A stretch of DNA of 64,000 nucleotides from Sphingobacterium thalpophilum (lineage in GTDB: Bacteria; Bacteroidota; Bacteroidia; Sphingobacteriales; Sphingobacteriaceae), in contig NZ_CP151087.1 in NCBI RefSeq assembly GCF_038396785.1, positions 4,340,001 to 4,404,000 of the forward strand. Direction: 5' to 3'. The first letter of the stretch is position 1. Each line of letters starts with the position of its first letter. Position numbers and translations under genes: made by a program. Below are positions 45,701-54,262 of this stretch, piece by piece. Under the pieces are notes generated by a model. It worked only from the letters and a program-made list of their open reading frames with translations, did not search any database and had not been told where the DNA came from.

Positions 45701-45765
45701 CGAAAGACGATATTTTGCCAGCAGCAAAAGAACGTCTAAATAAATTGAACAACAAAAAGAAATAG
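42727..45765 (+). CDS. periplasmic tetratricopeptide-repeat protein
   Basis: The 1012-residue protein has a signal peptide (likely cut after ALA at residue 21) and is then built almost wholly of TPR-type helical pairs, for example YFQIGKSYYAKKDYVKALEW, EEGLFNYAKLSYELEFHQVA and DALHDYNIILNDW. It should be a large solenoid scaffold in the periplasm or on the inner face of the outer membrane. Similar TPR proteins in Bacteroidota lie beside ExbBD-TonB genes. It is the first gene of the operon, 6 bases before the outer-membrane barrel gene, so the two products probably interact. Confidence 0.85.
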   Translation: MYKKIYQVGVALTVMATPALAQQTEWQQINKAYKTGMELYERGKFSSASAQFDRVEALRTKSNLQLDETEELSLLKENVRYYQAVCALELGESDAENRFLKYIKDFPVSANAKAAYFQIGKSYYAKKDYVKALEWFNKIDSKNLAGKENVEYRFKYGYASFMTKDYKTAKPLFEGLKDQKTEFQEASIYYYAYLSYLDAEYKTALNEFERLNGSKQFENSYPYYITALYFLDKRYDDVLDYALPILSRTKQENETEMFRIIAATYFIKGDLKTSKEYYDKFQAQDQGKTQNNQDSYQIGYIAYKLKDYDKAITELEKMTDPDAYYQSAMITLGDAFLKKGNKQSARNAFFRASKLDFDPAMQEEGLFNYAKLSYELEFHQVALASTQEYLKTYPKSKRLEEAKTLLAEVLLSTKNYREAVDILESIPKRGKEADAAYQKVTYYRGLEYYNERAFENAISLFMRSEEFRYDEEIYALAIYWKAEAMYEVRKYGEAVTNFNKFLRLPGASKTDVYGYANYALAYAAFRNGNYSTAANYFERFLASGGSKGIEMNTRNDAIARLGDSYFSSKNYGRALTEYNKLISSKAPSQDYALFQRGIIQGLQGDNNGKISTLNAVIAQFPSSNYADDIAFEIPYTRFLMGESDQAIAGLQTMVEKYPRSSYVPRALVTIGLVQYNQDNNDAALATFQRVVDQYGSTDEARQAMRSIENIYLDKGDATGYIKYATGTNLGDASKSEQDSRSFSTATTLFSRGNYQGAVEAVNAYFDKFPKPNQEKYARFVRAESNAALGNTEDALHDYNIILNDWTSPYTERTLISVSNLYLKQKKYNEATQLLKKLELTSEYKANYGFAINNLMVSYFQIGDYKEALNYTNAVKNYEKSSEEEIANAFLYAGKCYVKQNKKAEAMKEFSLAALKSRTVYGAEAKYNVAVLQLENKQYDACIKTAMDLSDNFSSYEYWVAKSFITMADAYAGKGDSFQAKATLESIVDNYDAKDDILPAAKERLNKLNNKKK

Positions 45766-45771
45766 GATACA

Positions 45772-47514
45772 ATGAAGAAGTTGCAAAATAGAAACGTGAA
45801 GAAATATACTTTAGCAGCGCTTTTGATGGGCGTGGGATTGAATTCTTTTGCACAGGAAACAGGCAAGAAGAACGATCCTGAGAAACCGGTCACTATCGAT
45901 TCTTTTGATGTTGTTCGTGATTATAAGCCAATTCTTGCGGATGCTGTGAAAATCCGCCGCAGTCCGGATATGACCAATAAAAGAGAATACCAGCCCAAAT
46001 TGTCCTACAACAATATTTTGGACAAGAAATTGGATATCAATACCGGTTTGAAACAATTGAATGTACAGGAGATTCCTTTTGCACAACCTTTTGAACATAG
46101 TAGCAACTATGTCAAATTTGGTATCGGAAACTATAACAGTATATTGGGCGAAGCTTATTTGGCTTCTGAACAGTTTGAAAATACACGATTTGGTTTATTT
46201 GCAAAGCATTTGAGCCAAAAGGGTAATATTGACGGACAGAAGTTCAGTACACAAGATATCGGTATCTTTGGTCGTCGTGTATTGGATGCGGTAACCGTTA
46301 AAGGTACCATCGGATACAATCGTTATGGCACAAACTTCTATGGTCAGACTTTTGATCAATCGGGAACAACCTTGTTGAATACGACTCCGGATAAACAGAC
46401 CTTTACAGATATCTACTTGAATGGAGAGCTGTCAAGTAATGTGGATCCAAAAAATGAGCAAGCCTTAAGCTATTCCGCAAAAGTTGATGGTTATTTGTTT
46501 AAAGACGCTTATAAAGCCAAAGAAAATTCCATCGCATTATCCGGTTATTTGAATAAACGCCTAAGTGCATTCAATGTTGGTGCGAATTTGAGCGTGACAA
46601 TGAATAATGTGAAAGATAGTGCTGAAGTAAAAAATCATTTGGCGGTCATCAATCCATATATTCGTTTTAAGGGCGACAACTATAACGTAACCTTGGGCGC
46701 GAATTTAACTTCTGAATTTGGCGATAGCTCAAGATTCAATATTTTCCCATCCGTAGAAGCTGATTTTGCTTTGGCACCTGAATATATCTCTTTGTTTGCC
46801 GGAATCAATGGCGGAGTGAAGCAAGCTTCTTTCCGTAGTTTCGCTAAAGAAAATCCGTATTTGGCTCCTAATGCTAAAATGATAAACTCGATTGAGAAAA
46901 TGAATGTTTACGCGGGTTTAAAAGGAAATGCTGGCGCAACATTTGGTTATAAAGTAAAGGTATTCTACAAACAGATTGAGGGATTGCCTTTATTTAAAAA
47001 CAGTGCATTTGGCGATAGTCAAAATGGCTATGTTCCTTGGGCTTTTGATGTCGTTTATGACGGCGTGATCAATAAAGCTAAACATATGGGATTGGAAGGA
47101 GAAATCAATGTACGTCTTTCACAACTGGTTAATCTGGGCGGAAAAGTGTATATAGACGATTATAAATTGAGTGATGAGGAAGAAGCTTGGGGATTGCCAA
47201 AATTCCGTATGCAGGCTAATGCACGCTTCAATATCTCCGATAAATTTTTCGTAGATGCTGAACTTTCTACACAAGGCAATACCTATGCGTATATTTATGA
47301 CTATAATGCAGATGGCAGTCGTATTGCCAACAGTGGGCATAAGGCAACAATAGCGTCGTTTGCTGATCTTAATGCAGGCGCAGAATACCGAATCAAAAAA
47401 CAATTTGGTATTTTCGTCAAAGCAAATAACATTTTTGGAAAAGAATACGAACGTTATATGTATTACCCAAGATTGGGCTTTAATGTAATTGGTGGTCTTA
47501 ATTATTCGTTTTAA
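45772..47514 (+). CDS. outer-membrane beta-barrel protein (TonB-dependent-receptor-like, no plug)
   Basis: The 580-residue protein has a signal peptide (about residues 1-27, ending NSFA) and a beta-rich body ending in the aromatic YPRLGFNVIGGLNYSF, the usual C-terminal strand for BAM-dependent insertion. Alternating hydrophobic strands such as NVGANLSVTMNNVKD and KFRMQANARFNISDKFFVDA support a barrel. The N-terminal 85 residues are too short for a plug domain, and no TonB box is evident. It may be a structural partner of the TPR protein rather than an importer. Confidence 0.8.
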   Translation: MKKLQNRNVKKYTLAALLMGVGLNSFAQETGKKNDPEKPVTIDSFDVVRDYKPILADAVKIRRSPDMTNKREYQPKLSYNNILDKKLDINTGLKQLNVQEIPFAQPFEHSSNYVKFGIGNYNSILGEAYLASEQFENTRFGLFAKHLSQKGNIDGQKFSTQDIGIFGRRVLDAVTVKGTIGYNRYGTNFYGQTFDQSGTTLLNTTPDKQTFTDIYLNGELSSNVDPKNEQALSYSAKVDGYLFKDAYKAKENSIALSGYLNKRLSAFNVGANLSVTMNNVKDSAEVKNHLAVINPYIRFKGDNYNVTLGANLTSEFGDSSRFNIFPSVEADFALAPEYISLFAGINGGVKQASFRSFAKENPYLAPNAKMINSIEKMNVYAGLKGNAGATFGYKVKVFYKQIEGLPLFKNSAFGDSQNGYVPWAFDVVYDGVINKAKHMGLEGEINVRLSQLVNLGGKVYIDDYKLSDEEEAWGLPKFRMQANARFNISDKFFVDAELSTQGNTYAYIYDYNADGSRIANSGHKATIASFADLNAGAEYRIKKQFGIFVKANNIFGKEYERYMYYPRLGFNVIGGLNYSF

Positions 47515-47554
47515 CGAATTAAGATTATAAATTTGCATCTTAAAATAGTGCGCG

Positions 47555-49003
47555 ATGAATCTAGGCAAAAACATCAATAGTTTATTAAAACGTTATGCGG
47601 AAGTATACGTGCCCGGAATAGGTGTGTTCAAACGAATTCATTCTCCGGCTCAGTTCGATAAACAGAATAATGTATTTTTGCCCCCGATTTCCTACGTCGA
47701 ACTGGACTATTCTGCTCAACAAGGATTTAATATTGTTCATTATATCCAACAACAGGAAAATTTAGGCCTCAATCAGGCACAGCAGATTTTATCGGAAGCT
47801 GTTGATAACCTAAGAGCTGATTTAGGTCAGTTTGGACAGGCTAAACTTGATGATCTTGGCTTATTAATTAGTTATGGCGCAAGTTTAGTCTTCAAACCCC
47901 TGGATCTATCGGGATTCGACTTCCAGCCGGTCACAAATCTTGTTGCACCAGAGATTGAAACAGTCGTTTCTTCTTTGGAAGAAACCAAAGAAGAAGAATT
48001 TACGACCTTAGCGGTTGAAGAAGACCCTGTTGTGGAAGAAGATCCTGTGGTGGAAGCTAATGATAAGGTGGAGCTTGTGGTAGAGTCTATGCCGGATACG
48101 GTGGATCAAGATGAAACGATCGAGGTTGAAGAGGTCAAAGAAGAAACTGAAACAGCACAGGAACCGGTCGTGGTAACGGATCCAGCAGCGGATGAGCTTT
48201 CGCAGGAGACAGCACCAACAAACGATCGTACCGGTCTTGAAGCTGAAGAGTCGTCGTTAGCGCAAAAGGAAACTGAAGAGTTTGAACCTGTGGATACAAC
48301 TGTGATAACTGATAGCAATCATTCGGTTACTCCAGAGGAAGAAATCGCTGAAAAAAAAGAAATCGGTGCTATTGCGTCGGCTAACGCTAATTCAACATAC
48401 GCGCCAAATATCTATGAGGAAGAGCCGCGTAATTCAAATGCGATCTGGTATTGGATGACTGGAATTATTGTGCTGGCAATGGTTGCTGTTGCGGTCGTTT
48501 ACACCAATCCTGCGTTGAAGAATTCGTTATTTGGGCCGACCAAACCTGTTGTAAAAGCGGCAGATACGCTTGTTCAAAAACAGCCGATCATGCCTGCTGA
48601 TACCTTGTCCAATACAATGCAAGCAGATAGTTTAAAGCAAGTCGATTCATTGGCTAAAACTGGTGTGAAAGATTCTGTTAAAAAGACAACAACTGTACCT
48701 GCGACCAATGCGGCAGCAAAATCTCCGGTTTTGGAAGCAAATCCTGTGATCAAAGAGTCTATTCCTGTTGCACAACCCAGATATCAATTGGTAATAGGTT
48801 CTGCAAAGACAATGGCACAAGCAGAGCAGGAAGCCAAGCGTCTTCGGGAAATGGGCTATAAAACAGCACGAGCTGTAGAGGGAAAGTTCAAAAGAAATAG
48901 AAAGAAAATCATCTTAAACACCTACATGACAAAATCGGAGGCAGACCTCGCTAAGAAATCTGTAGAGAAAAAGATTGAAGGTGCTTGGGTAGAAACATTA
49001 TAG
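47555..49003 (+). CDS. CCDC81-type HU-fold/transmembrane/SPOR protein
   Basis: The 482-residue protein has three parts. Residues 1-110 form two CCDC81-like HU domains (MNLGKNINSLLKRYAEVYVP, then VPGIGVFKRIH; then GFNIVHYIQQQENLGLNQAQ). An acidic, low-complexity linker (about 140-290) leads to one transmembrane helix (about 297-317, IWYWMTGIIVLAMVAVAVVY). A C-terminal SPOR domain (about 408-482, RYQLVIGSAKTMAQAEQEAK) should bind denuded septal peptidoglycan. The HU part would lie in the cytoplasm. Family knowledge links such HU proteins to division or chromosome partitioning; direct DNA binding is not proven. Confidence 0.85.
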   Translation: MNLGKNINSLLKRYAEVYVPGIGVFKRIHSPAQFDKQNNVFLPPISYVELDYSAQQGFNIVHYIQQQENLGLNQAQQILSEAVDNLRADLGQFGQAKLDDLGLLISYGASLVFKPLDLSGFDFQPVTNLVAPEIETVVSSLEETKEEEFTTLAVEEDPVVEEDPVVEANDKVELVVESMPDTVDQDETIEVEEVKEETETAQEPVVVTDPAADELSQETAPTNDRTGLEAEESSLAQKETEEFEPVDTTVITDSNHSVTPEEEIAEKKEIGAIASANANSTYAPNIYEEEPRNSNAIWYWMTGIIVLAMVAVAVVYTNPALKNSLFGPTKPVVKAADTLVQKQPIMPADTLSNTMQADSLKQVDSLAKTGVKDSVKKTTTVPATNAAAKSPVLEANPVIKESIPVAQPRYQLVIGSAKTMAQAEQEAKRLREMGYKTARAVEGKFKRNRKKIILNTYMTKSEADLAKKSVEKKIEGAWVETL

Positions 49004-49028
49004 AAACTATATAAAACTATTAATAATT

Positions 49029-49736
49029 ATGTCATTAGTACAAGATACAGCACGGGCTGCTGTGGATTCGTTTAATCAAGCTGCACAACAACCATTACCT
49101 GCTGCTGCGCCTACAGAAAACATGAGTTTGATCGATATGATGATCAAAGGGGGATGGATCATGGTTCCAATCCTATTGTTGTTCTTTATTGGATTGGTTA
49201 TCTTTTTTGAGCGTTATTTGACTATCCGTCGTGCCGCAAAATATGATAACAGCTTAATGTCGCAAGTAAAGGCAAATGTTTTGTCCGGAAATTTGGATTC
49301 GGCATTAGCTGTAGTTCGTTCAAGTAACTCCGCTTTGGGACGTATGTTGCAAAAAGGCTTATTGCGTGTCGGCAGACCGATCAAAGATATTGAAGGAGCG
49401 ATCGAAAACGTGGGTAAATTGGAAGTTGCCAAGTTAGAAAAGAATATCAATATTTTGGGTATTATTGCTGGTATTGCCCCGATGCTTGGTTTCGTAGGTA
49501 CGATCTTTGGAGTAATTAAGATTTTCCACGACGTCGAATTAGCTGGTGGTATTGATATCGCTTCTGTATCTGGTGGTCTATATGTAAAAATGGTGTCTTC
49601 TGCATCAGGTCTTGCGGTGGGTATCTTAGCTTATTTGGGCTACCATATCCTCAATATGATGGTGGAGCGATTGATTTTACGTATGGAAACGGATGCAGTA
49701 GAATTTATTGATTTATTGGATGAACCCGGAAGATAA
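49029..49736 (+). CDS. exbB: MotA/TolQ/ExbB proton channel protein
   Basis: The 235-residue inner-membrane protein has the ExbB layout: an N-terminal hydrophobic helix (about 37-60, GWIMVPILLLFFIGLVIFFE), a cytoplasmic loop, then two helices that line the proton channel (IAGIAPMLGFVGTIFGVIKI and SGLAVGILAYLGYHILNMMV). With ExbD it uses the proton gradient to drive TonB. Its stop codon overlaps the exbD start by one base. Confidence 0.93.
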   Translation: MSLVQDTARAAVDSFNQAAQQPLPAAAPTENMSLIDMMIKGGWIMVPILLLFFIGLVIFFERYLTIRRAAKYDNSLMSQVKANVLSGNLDSALAVVRSSNSALGRMLQKGLLRVGRPIKDIEGAIENVGKLEVAKLEKNINILGIIAGIAPMLGFVGTIFGVIKIFHDVELAGGIDIASVSGGLYVKMVSSASGLAVGILAYLGYHILNMMVERLILRMETDAVEFIDLLDEPGR

Positions 49737-50146
49737 TGAACTTACGAAGTAGAAAAAATAAACCATCTGCGGAAGTACATACTTCAGCGCTGAATGACAT
49801 CATGTTTTTCCTGATGTTGTTCTTCCTGTTGGCTTCTGCAGTTTCTAATCCGCAAGTGGTGAAGCTATTGTTACCAAAGTCAAGTGCGGGAGAACAATCT
49901 GTTGCTAAAAAGACCGTTACGGTATCGATTACAAAAGATTTGGGCTATTTTATTGACAAAACTCCAGTTCCCATTGAAGGATTGGAAGCTGCAATTCAAT
50001 CGCAAATGGCTGCGGGTGAGGAAGTGACCATTATGCTCTATGTCGATAATACGGTTCCCATTCAAAATGTTATTTCTGTAATGGATGTCGCTAATCGATT
50101 GAAGATTAAAGTGGTATTGGCAACAGAGCCAAAAAAAGATAAATAG
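49736..50146 (+). CDS. exbD: ExbD/TolR-type biopolymer transport protein
   Basis: The 136-residue protein has one N-terminal membrane helix preceded by the signature SALNDIMFFLMLFFLLASA, in which the conserved aspartate (ND) carries the proton. The periplasmic domain (about 45-136) has the usual fold (VTVSITKDLGYFIDKTPVP). It is coupled to exbB by a 1-base overlap and followed by the TonB-like gene. Confidence 0.92.
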   Translation: MNLRSRKNKPSAEVHTSALNDIMFFLMLFFLLASAVSNPQVVKLLLPKSSAGEQSVAKKTVTVSITKDLGYFIDKTPVPIEGLEAAIQSQMAAGEEVTIMLYVDNTVPIQNVISVMDVANRLKIKVVLATEPKKDK

Positions 50147-50204
50147 GAGCAATTAAACTTTTTTTAAGTTTATTGGTCAGCTATTAATATAGGAGATTAA
50201 TGCG

Positions 50205-51032
50205 ATGAGATATCACCTTCAACATGAAGAAAATAATTTCCCCAAAGCATTGGGGATATCGACTTTGGTCATGGCATCGTTGCTCTTGATTGGATTTTTT
50301 GTTGTTTTTAAATCTCAGGCACCTGATGAATATGGAATGGGGGGAATGATCGTCAATTACGGTACTTCACCTGAGGGAATGGGAGATGACTATATGAGTG
50401 TTGAGGAACCATCGGTGGACCCCAACGCCAATAATGAACGCCCTGACCGTATTGATCCTGTTGAAACACCTACCCCAACTCCAACGCAGCAAGTTGCGGA
50501 GAAAGCGGTTGTCACACAGGATTTAGAAGATGCCCCTGCGGTAACAAAAACGGAAAAGAAGGTCGTTTCAAAAGCACCGGAAACAACCAAAGCTGTAAAA
50601 GAAGTGGCACCACAGGCCAATGCCAAAGCGCTTTTTAAAGGCAATAAAAATAACGGCACTGGGGCTGGTGATGGTACAGGGACAACTCCTGGAAATCAGG
50701 GTTCCAAACTGGGTGATCCTTTAGCAAGTAACTACGGCGAAGGGGGATCTGGAAATGGTAACATGATGTTGTCTATTGAAAACCGAAGTTTTACACAACG
50801 ACCAAGTATCGACGATAATGGACAGCAAGCAGGAAAGGTTGCTGTGGAGTTTAGAGTGAACAAGCAAGGGGTTATCACTTATGCGCGTGCTGGTGTAAAA
50901 GGAACGACGATTACCGATCCATCCTTGTTGGAGAAATGTGAGCGTGCTGTACGTGGCGCTCGGCTAAACCAATTGCCAAATGCTCCCGACTCCCAAACAG
51001 GACGGATTGTATTCAATTTTAGATTAAGATAA
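50205..51032 (+). CDS. TonB-like energy transducer
   Basis: The 275-residue protein has one N-terminal helix (about 16-36), then a Pro/Thr- and Lys/Ala-rich stretch (VETPTPTPTQQVAEKAVVTQ), a Gly/Asn-rich segment (GNKNNGTGAGDGTGTTPGN), and a TonB C-terminal domain (about 185-275, GKVAVEFRVNKQGVITYARA). It should link ExbBD motion to outer-membrane proteins. The linker is more glycine-rich than in E. coli TonB. It is 58 bases after exbD and 11 before folC. Confidence 0.85.
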   Translation: MRYHLQHEENNFPKALGISTLVMASLLLIGFFVVFKSQAPDEYGMGGMIVNYGTSPEGMGDDYMSVEEPSVDPNANNERPDRIDPVETPTPTPTQQVAEKAVVTQDLEDAPAVTKTEKKVVSKAPETTKAVKEVAPQANAKALFKGNKNNGTGAGDGTGTTPGNQGSKLGDPLASNYGEGGSGNGNMMLSIENRSFTQRPSIDDNGQQAGKVAVEFRVNKQGVITYARAGVKGTTITDPSLLEKCERAVRGARLNQLPNAPDSQTGRIVFNFRLR

Positions 51033-51043
51033 AAATCATTCAC

Positions 51044-52348
51044 ATGAATGCTTATAATGAGGCAATCGAGTATCTGTATACTCGATTGCCTATGTTTACA
51101 AGGGATGGCGCCTCTGCCTTCAAAAAAGACCTTGACAATACCATCAAACTTTGCGCTGCTTTGGACAACCCACAGCGAAAATTCAAAACATTACATATTG
51201 CCGGTACAAACGGAAAGGGATCGACCTCCCACATGTTGGCCGCTATTTTGGCCGAGGCAGGATATAAGACAGGTCTCTATACTTCACCACATTTACTGGA
51301 TTTCAGAGAACGTATTCGTGTCAATGGTCAGTTATGTGAGAAAGAATTTGTTGTTGATTTTGTCAATACCCATCGCGAGCTTATAGAAGAAGTCAGTCCA
51401 TCGTTTTTCGAAATTACTGTAGCCATGGCTTTTGATTATTTCGAGAAGAATAAGGTTGATATCGCTGTCATTGAAGTCGGCCTTGGCGGGCGTTTGGACA
51501 GCACCAATATTATTCAGCCTTTGCTGTCGGTAATTACCAATATCGGTTTTGATCACATGAATCTTCTTGGTAATACACTGGTGGAAATTGCTGCTGAGAA
51601 GGCCGGAATTATCAAAAGAAATACACCTGTCGTTATTTCGGAATATGCTGAAGAGACAGCAGCTGTGTTTTTGGATAAAGCAGCGATCGAGCATGCACCG
51701 ATCCAATTCGCTTCCGATAAGTATGCCACGAAAATGCTGGGCGTGGACCAAGATTATTTGACGGTACAAGCGAGGGATACTGCAAGTCATTCAGCAGACT
51801 TTCAACTGGATTTAAAAGGCTCTTATCAGGTCAAGAATCTCGCCGGCGTCCTGTTAGCTGTGGATGAGTTACGTCAACAGGGCTTTGAGATCAGTGATCA
51901 ACATGTGCATCAAGCGCTAAAAAATGTGCAGGCAACCACAGGAATTCAAGGCCGATGGCAACAATTGTCTAAGGATCCATTTATCATCTGTGATACGGGG
52001 CACAATGAGGACGGAATTCATGAAGTGCTCAAAAATCTGGCTACAACCGCTTATGATAAATTGCACTTTGTGATAGGGGCCATGCGCGATAAGGATTTAT
52101 CACATATGTTGCCTTATCTACCCAAGGATGCAACCTACTATTTCTCTGCTCCGGATATTCCGCGTGCAATGCCATCCGAGGAGCTGCGGAAAGAAGCTAT
52201 GGAATTTGGTCTAACGGGACTTGATTATGCATCGGTAGGAGCTGCGTTTGATGCAGCAAAAGAAGCGTATCAACAAGGGAACCTTATTTTTGTTGGCGGA
52301 AGCAATTTTGTTGTTGCGGAAGTGCTTGCTCGTTTGACGCAGGAATAA
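51044..52348 (+). CDS. folC: folylpolyglutamate synthase/dihydrofolate synthase
   Basis: The 434-residue Mur-ligase-family enzyme adds glutamate to folates (and often also makes dihydrofolate). The ATP-binding GTNGKGST is at residues 54-61, followed by YTSPHLLDFRERIRVNG and IEVGLGGRLDSTNII. CDTGHNEDGIHEVL and FVIGAMRDKDLSHML mark the C-terminal domain. It is the last gene of the envelope operon, apparently by position rather than function. Confidence 0.95.
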   Translation: MNAYNEAIEYLYTRLPMFTRDGASAFKKDLDNTIKLCAALDNPQRKFKTLHIAGTNGKGSTSHMLAAILAEAGYKTGLYTSPHLLDFRERIRVNGQLCEKEFVVDFVNTHRELIEEVSPSFFEITVAMAFDYFEKNKVDIAVIEVGLGGRLDSTNIIQPLLSVITNIGFDHMNLLGNTLVEIAAEKAGIIKRNTPVVISEYAEETAAVFLDKAAIEHAPIQFASDKYATKMLGVDQDYLTVQARDTASHSADFQLDLKGSYQVKNLAGVLLAVDELRQQGFEISDQHVHQALKNVQATTGIQGRWQQLSKDPFIICDTGHNEDGIHEVLKNLATTAYDKLHFVIGAMRDKDLSHMLPYLPKDATYYFSAPDIPRAMPSEELRKEAMEFGLTGLDYASVGAAFDAAKEAYQQGNLIFVGGSNFVVAEVLARLTQE

Positions 52349-52400
52349 GAATATCACCTTTCCTCGCAAATAAATCTGCGGGAGGAATTCATAGAAACCG

Positions 52401-52446
52401 ATCACAAAAAGGGAGCTGCGTGAAGTGCAGCTCCCTTTTTTGTGAT
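52401..52446. terminator. bidirectional terminator between folC and ansA
   Basis: A 19-20-bp stem (52401-52419 with 52427-52446, one bulged base) with a 7-base loop carries A- and T-tracts in its arms, so it can end both the plus-strand operon and the minus-strand ansA transcript. Confidence 0.85.
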
Positions 52447-52462
52447 TTTGTGCCGTTGGTCA

Positions 52463-53482
52463 TTAGTCATTGATCGTCAATTCACCACGGATATCCTTTT
52501 CAATCCAATAAGCGACTTCTTTTTGATCTTCTAACTCGCCTTGAAGATACATTAATTTGGTTACTGCCGCTTCGAATGTAAGGTCGTAGCCATTGAGCAC
52601 GCCGATGGATTTAAGTCCTTGTGAAGTCTCATAGCGACCTAATTCAACAGAGCCTACTTTACATTGCGAAATGTTGAGGATATTTTTACCTTGTTCAATT
52701 GCTTCTTTCAATAGATCCAGAAACCAAGTGTCGGTGGTGGTATTGCCTGACCCAAATGTTTCCATCACAATGGAACGGACATCGGAGTCTAAGACGGCTT
52801 TGATCGTTTGTGCAGAAATTCCGGGGAATAATTTCAATACCGCAACGCGATTGTCCAGTTTGGTATGTAGGATAAATTCTTTATCAATATTATTTAATAA
52901 AGCATCTGTATTATATTTGAGGTGAATACCTGCTTCAACCAATACGGGATAGTTTGGTGATCTAAAGGCCTCAAATTTGGCCGAATTATATTTAAATGAG
53001 CGATTGCCACGGAATAATTTATTGTCGAAAAGAATGCATACCTCTTGTATGATAGATACGCCATCTTGTTTTGCTGAAGCAATTTCAAGGGCTGTCATCA
53101 TATTTTCCCGCGCATCCGTTCGGATCTCTCCGATAGGCAGCTGAGAGCCAGATAAAATGACCGGTTTTTGGAGTCCCTCCAACATAAAGCTCAATACTGA
53201 GGCTGTAAAAGCCATTGTATCGGAACCATGCAGAATAACAAAACCGTCGTAATCTGCATAGTTATCCTTAATAATTTGTGCCATTTCAATCCATATCTCG
53301 GGCTTCATGTTGGATGAATCGATAATGGGTTCGAAAGAGTGCACGGTCAGCTTATAGTCTAAGCGACTTAAATCAGGGAGATTACGTTTGATCAATTCAA
53401 AGTCGAAAGGAACGAATGTTCCTGTTTCATCTTTAACCATTCCAATGGTCCCACCTGTGTAGATAATAAAGATATTATGCAT
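52463..53482 (-). CDS. ansA: type I L-asparaginase
   Basis: The 339-residue amidohydrolase converts asparagine to aspartate and ammonia. The first catalytic motif is YTGGTIGM with nucleophile Thr12, the second is HGSDTM at residues 85-90. No signal peptide is present, so it is the cytoplasmic low-affinity type. The C-terminal segment (SVELGRYETSQGLKSIGVLN) fits AnsA of other Bacteroidota. It follows the TatD gene by 12 bases on the same strand. Confidence 0.95.
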   Translation of the reverse strand: MHNIFIIYTGGTIGMVKDETGTFVPFDFELIKRNLPDLSRLDYKLTVHSFEPIIDSSNMKPEIWIEMAQIIKDNYADYDGFVILHGSDTMAFTASVLSFMLEGLQKPVILSGSQLPIGEIRTDARENMMTALEIASAKQDGVSIIQEVCILFDNKLFRGNRSFKYNSAKFEAFRSPNYPVLVEAGIHLKYNTDALLNNIDKEFILHTKLDNRVAVLKLFPGISAQTIKAVLDSDVRSIVMETFGSGNTTTDTWFLDLLKEAIEQGKNILNISQCKVGSVELGRYETSQGLKSIGVLNGYDLTFEAAVTKLMYLQGELEDQKEVAYWIEKDIRGELTIND

Positions 53483-53494
53483 TGAGTTTTGAAA

Positions 53495-54262
53495 TTATAT
53501 ACCAAATATACGTTTTGAATTTTCTGTTGTGATTTCGGCTACCTTCTCGACGGAGATCTGGTGAAGGTCAGCTACTTTTTGTGCGACGTAAACCAAATAG
53601 CTACTTTCATTTTCTTTACCGCGAAAGGGGACAGGAGCCAAATAAGGTGCATCTGTTTCCAGAACAATATGTTTTAAATCGATTTCTTTGACCACCTGAT
53701 CTAAGCCCGCTTTTTTAAAGGTAACGACTCCGCCAATACCAAGCGCGAAACCTAAATCGATAGCCTGTTGGGCCTGCTCCAGGGAGCCGGTAAAGCAGTG
53801 CAGAACGCCAAATAATTTGTCGTCGTGAAGTTCTTCCAATAATTCGAACAGTTCAGTGAAGGCTTCCCGGCAGTGGATATCGATCGGTAAATTTAATTCC
53901 TTAGCCCATTGAACCTGCGTTCGAAAGGCGTCTTTTTGAATTTCAAGCGTGCTTTTATCCCAATAAAGATCCAGCCCGATCTCACCTATGGCATGGACTT
54001 TGTGTGTTTCCAAGCTCTTTCGGATGGTTTCTAACTCTTCCACATAGTTTTCCTTTACATCGCATGGATGTAATCCAAGCATGGGAAAACAATGTTCTGG
54101 ATAAGCTGCTACGGTATCAAATACAGGTTTTATGGAAGCGCTATTCACATTCGGCAAAAAAAGACGTTGGATGCCATTATCAAAGCAACGTTGTAGATGT
54201 TCTTGCAGTTTTTCGGTTCCTGCATGGTAATAAATGTGTGTATGTGTATCTGTAAGCAACAT
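53495..54262 (-). CDS. TatD-family metal-dependent hydrolase
   Basis: The 255-residue TIM-barrel protein has the metal-binding opening LTDTHTHIYYH (His7, His9), then IGEIGLDLYWDKS, PIDIHCREAFTEL, LHCFTGSLEQAQQAI, and LETDAPYLAP with the catalytic aspartate. TatD enzymes are 3'-5' exonucleases/DNases involved in DNA repair or turnover. It precedes ansA by 12 bases and should share its transcript. Confidence 0.93.
   Translation of the reverse strand: MLLTDTHTHIYYHAGTEKLQEHLQRCFDNGIQRLFLPNVNSASIKPVFDTVAAYPEHCFPMLGLHPCDVKENYVEELETIRKSLETHKVHAIGEIGLDLYWDKSTLEIQKDAFRTQVQWAKELNLPIDIHCREAFTELFELLEELHDDKLFGVLHCFTGSLEQAQQAIDLGFALGIGGVVTFKKAGLDQVVKEIDLKHIVLETDAPYLAPVPFRGKENESSYLVYVAQKVADLHQISVEKVAEITTENSKRIFGI

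Noticed and set aside
47119-47577. 152-codon minus-strand frame
   Set aside because: Antisense to the barrel gene and the start of the HU-SPOR gene; no domain, and unlikely in this operon.
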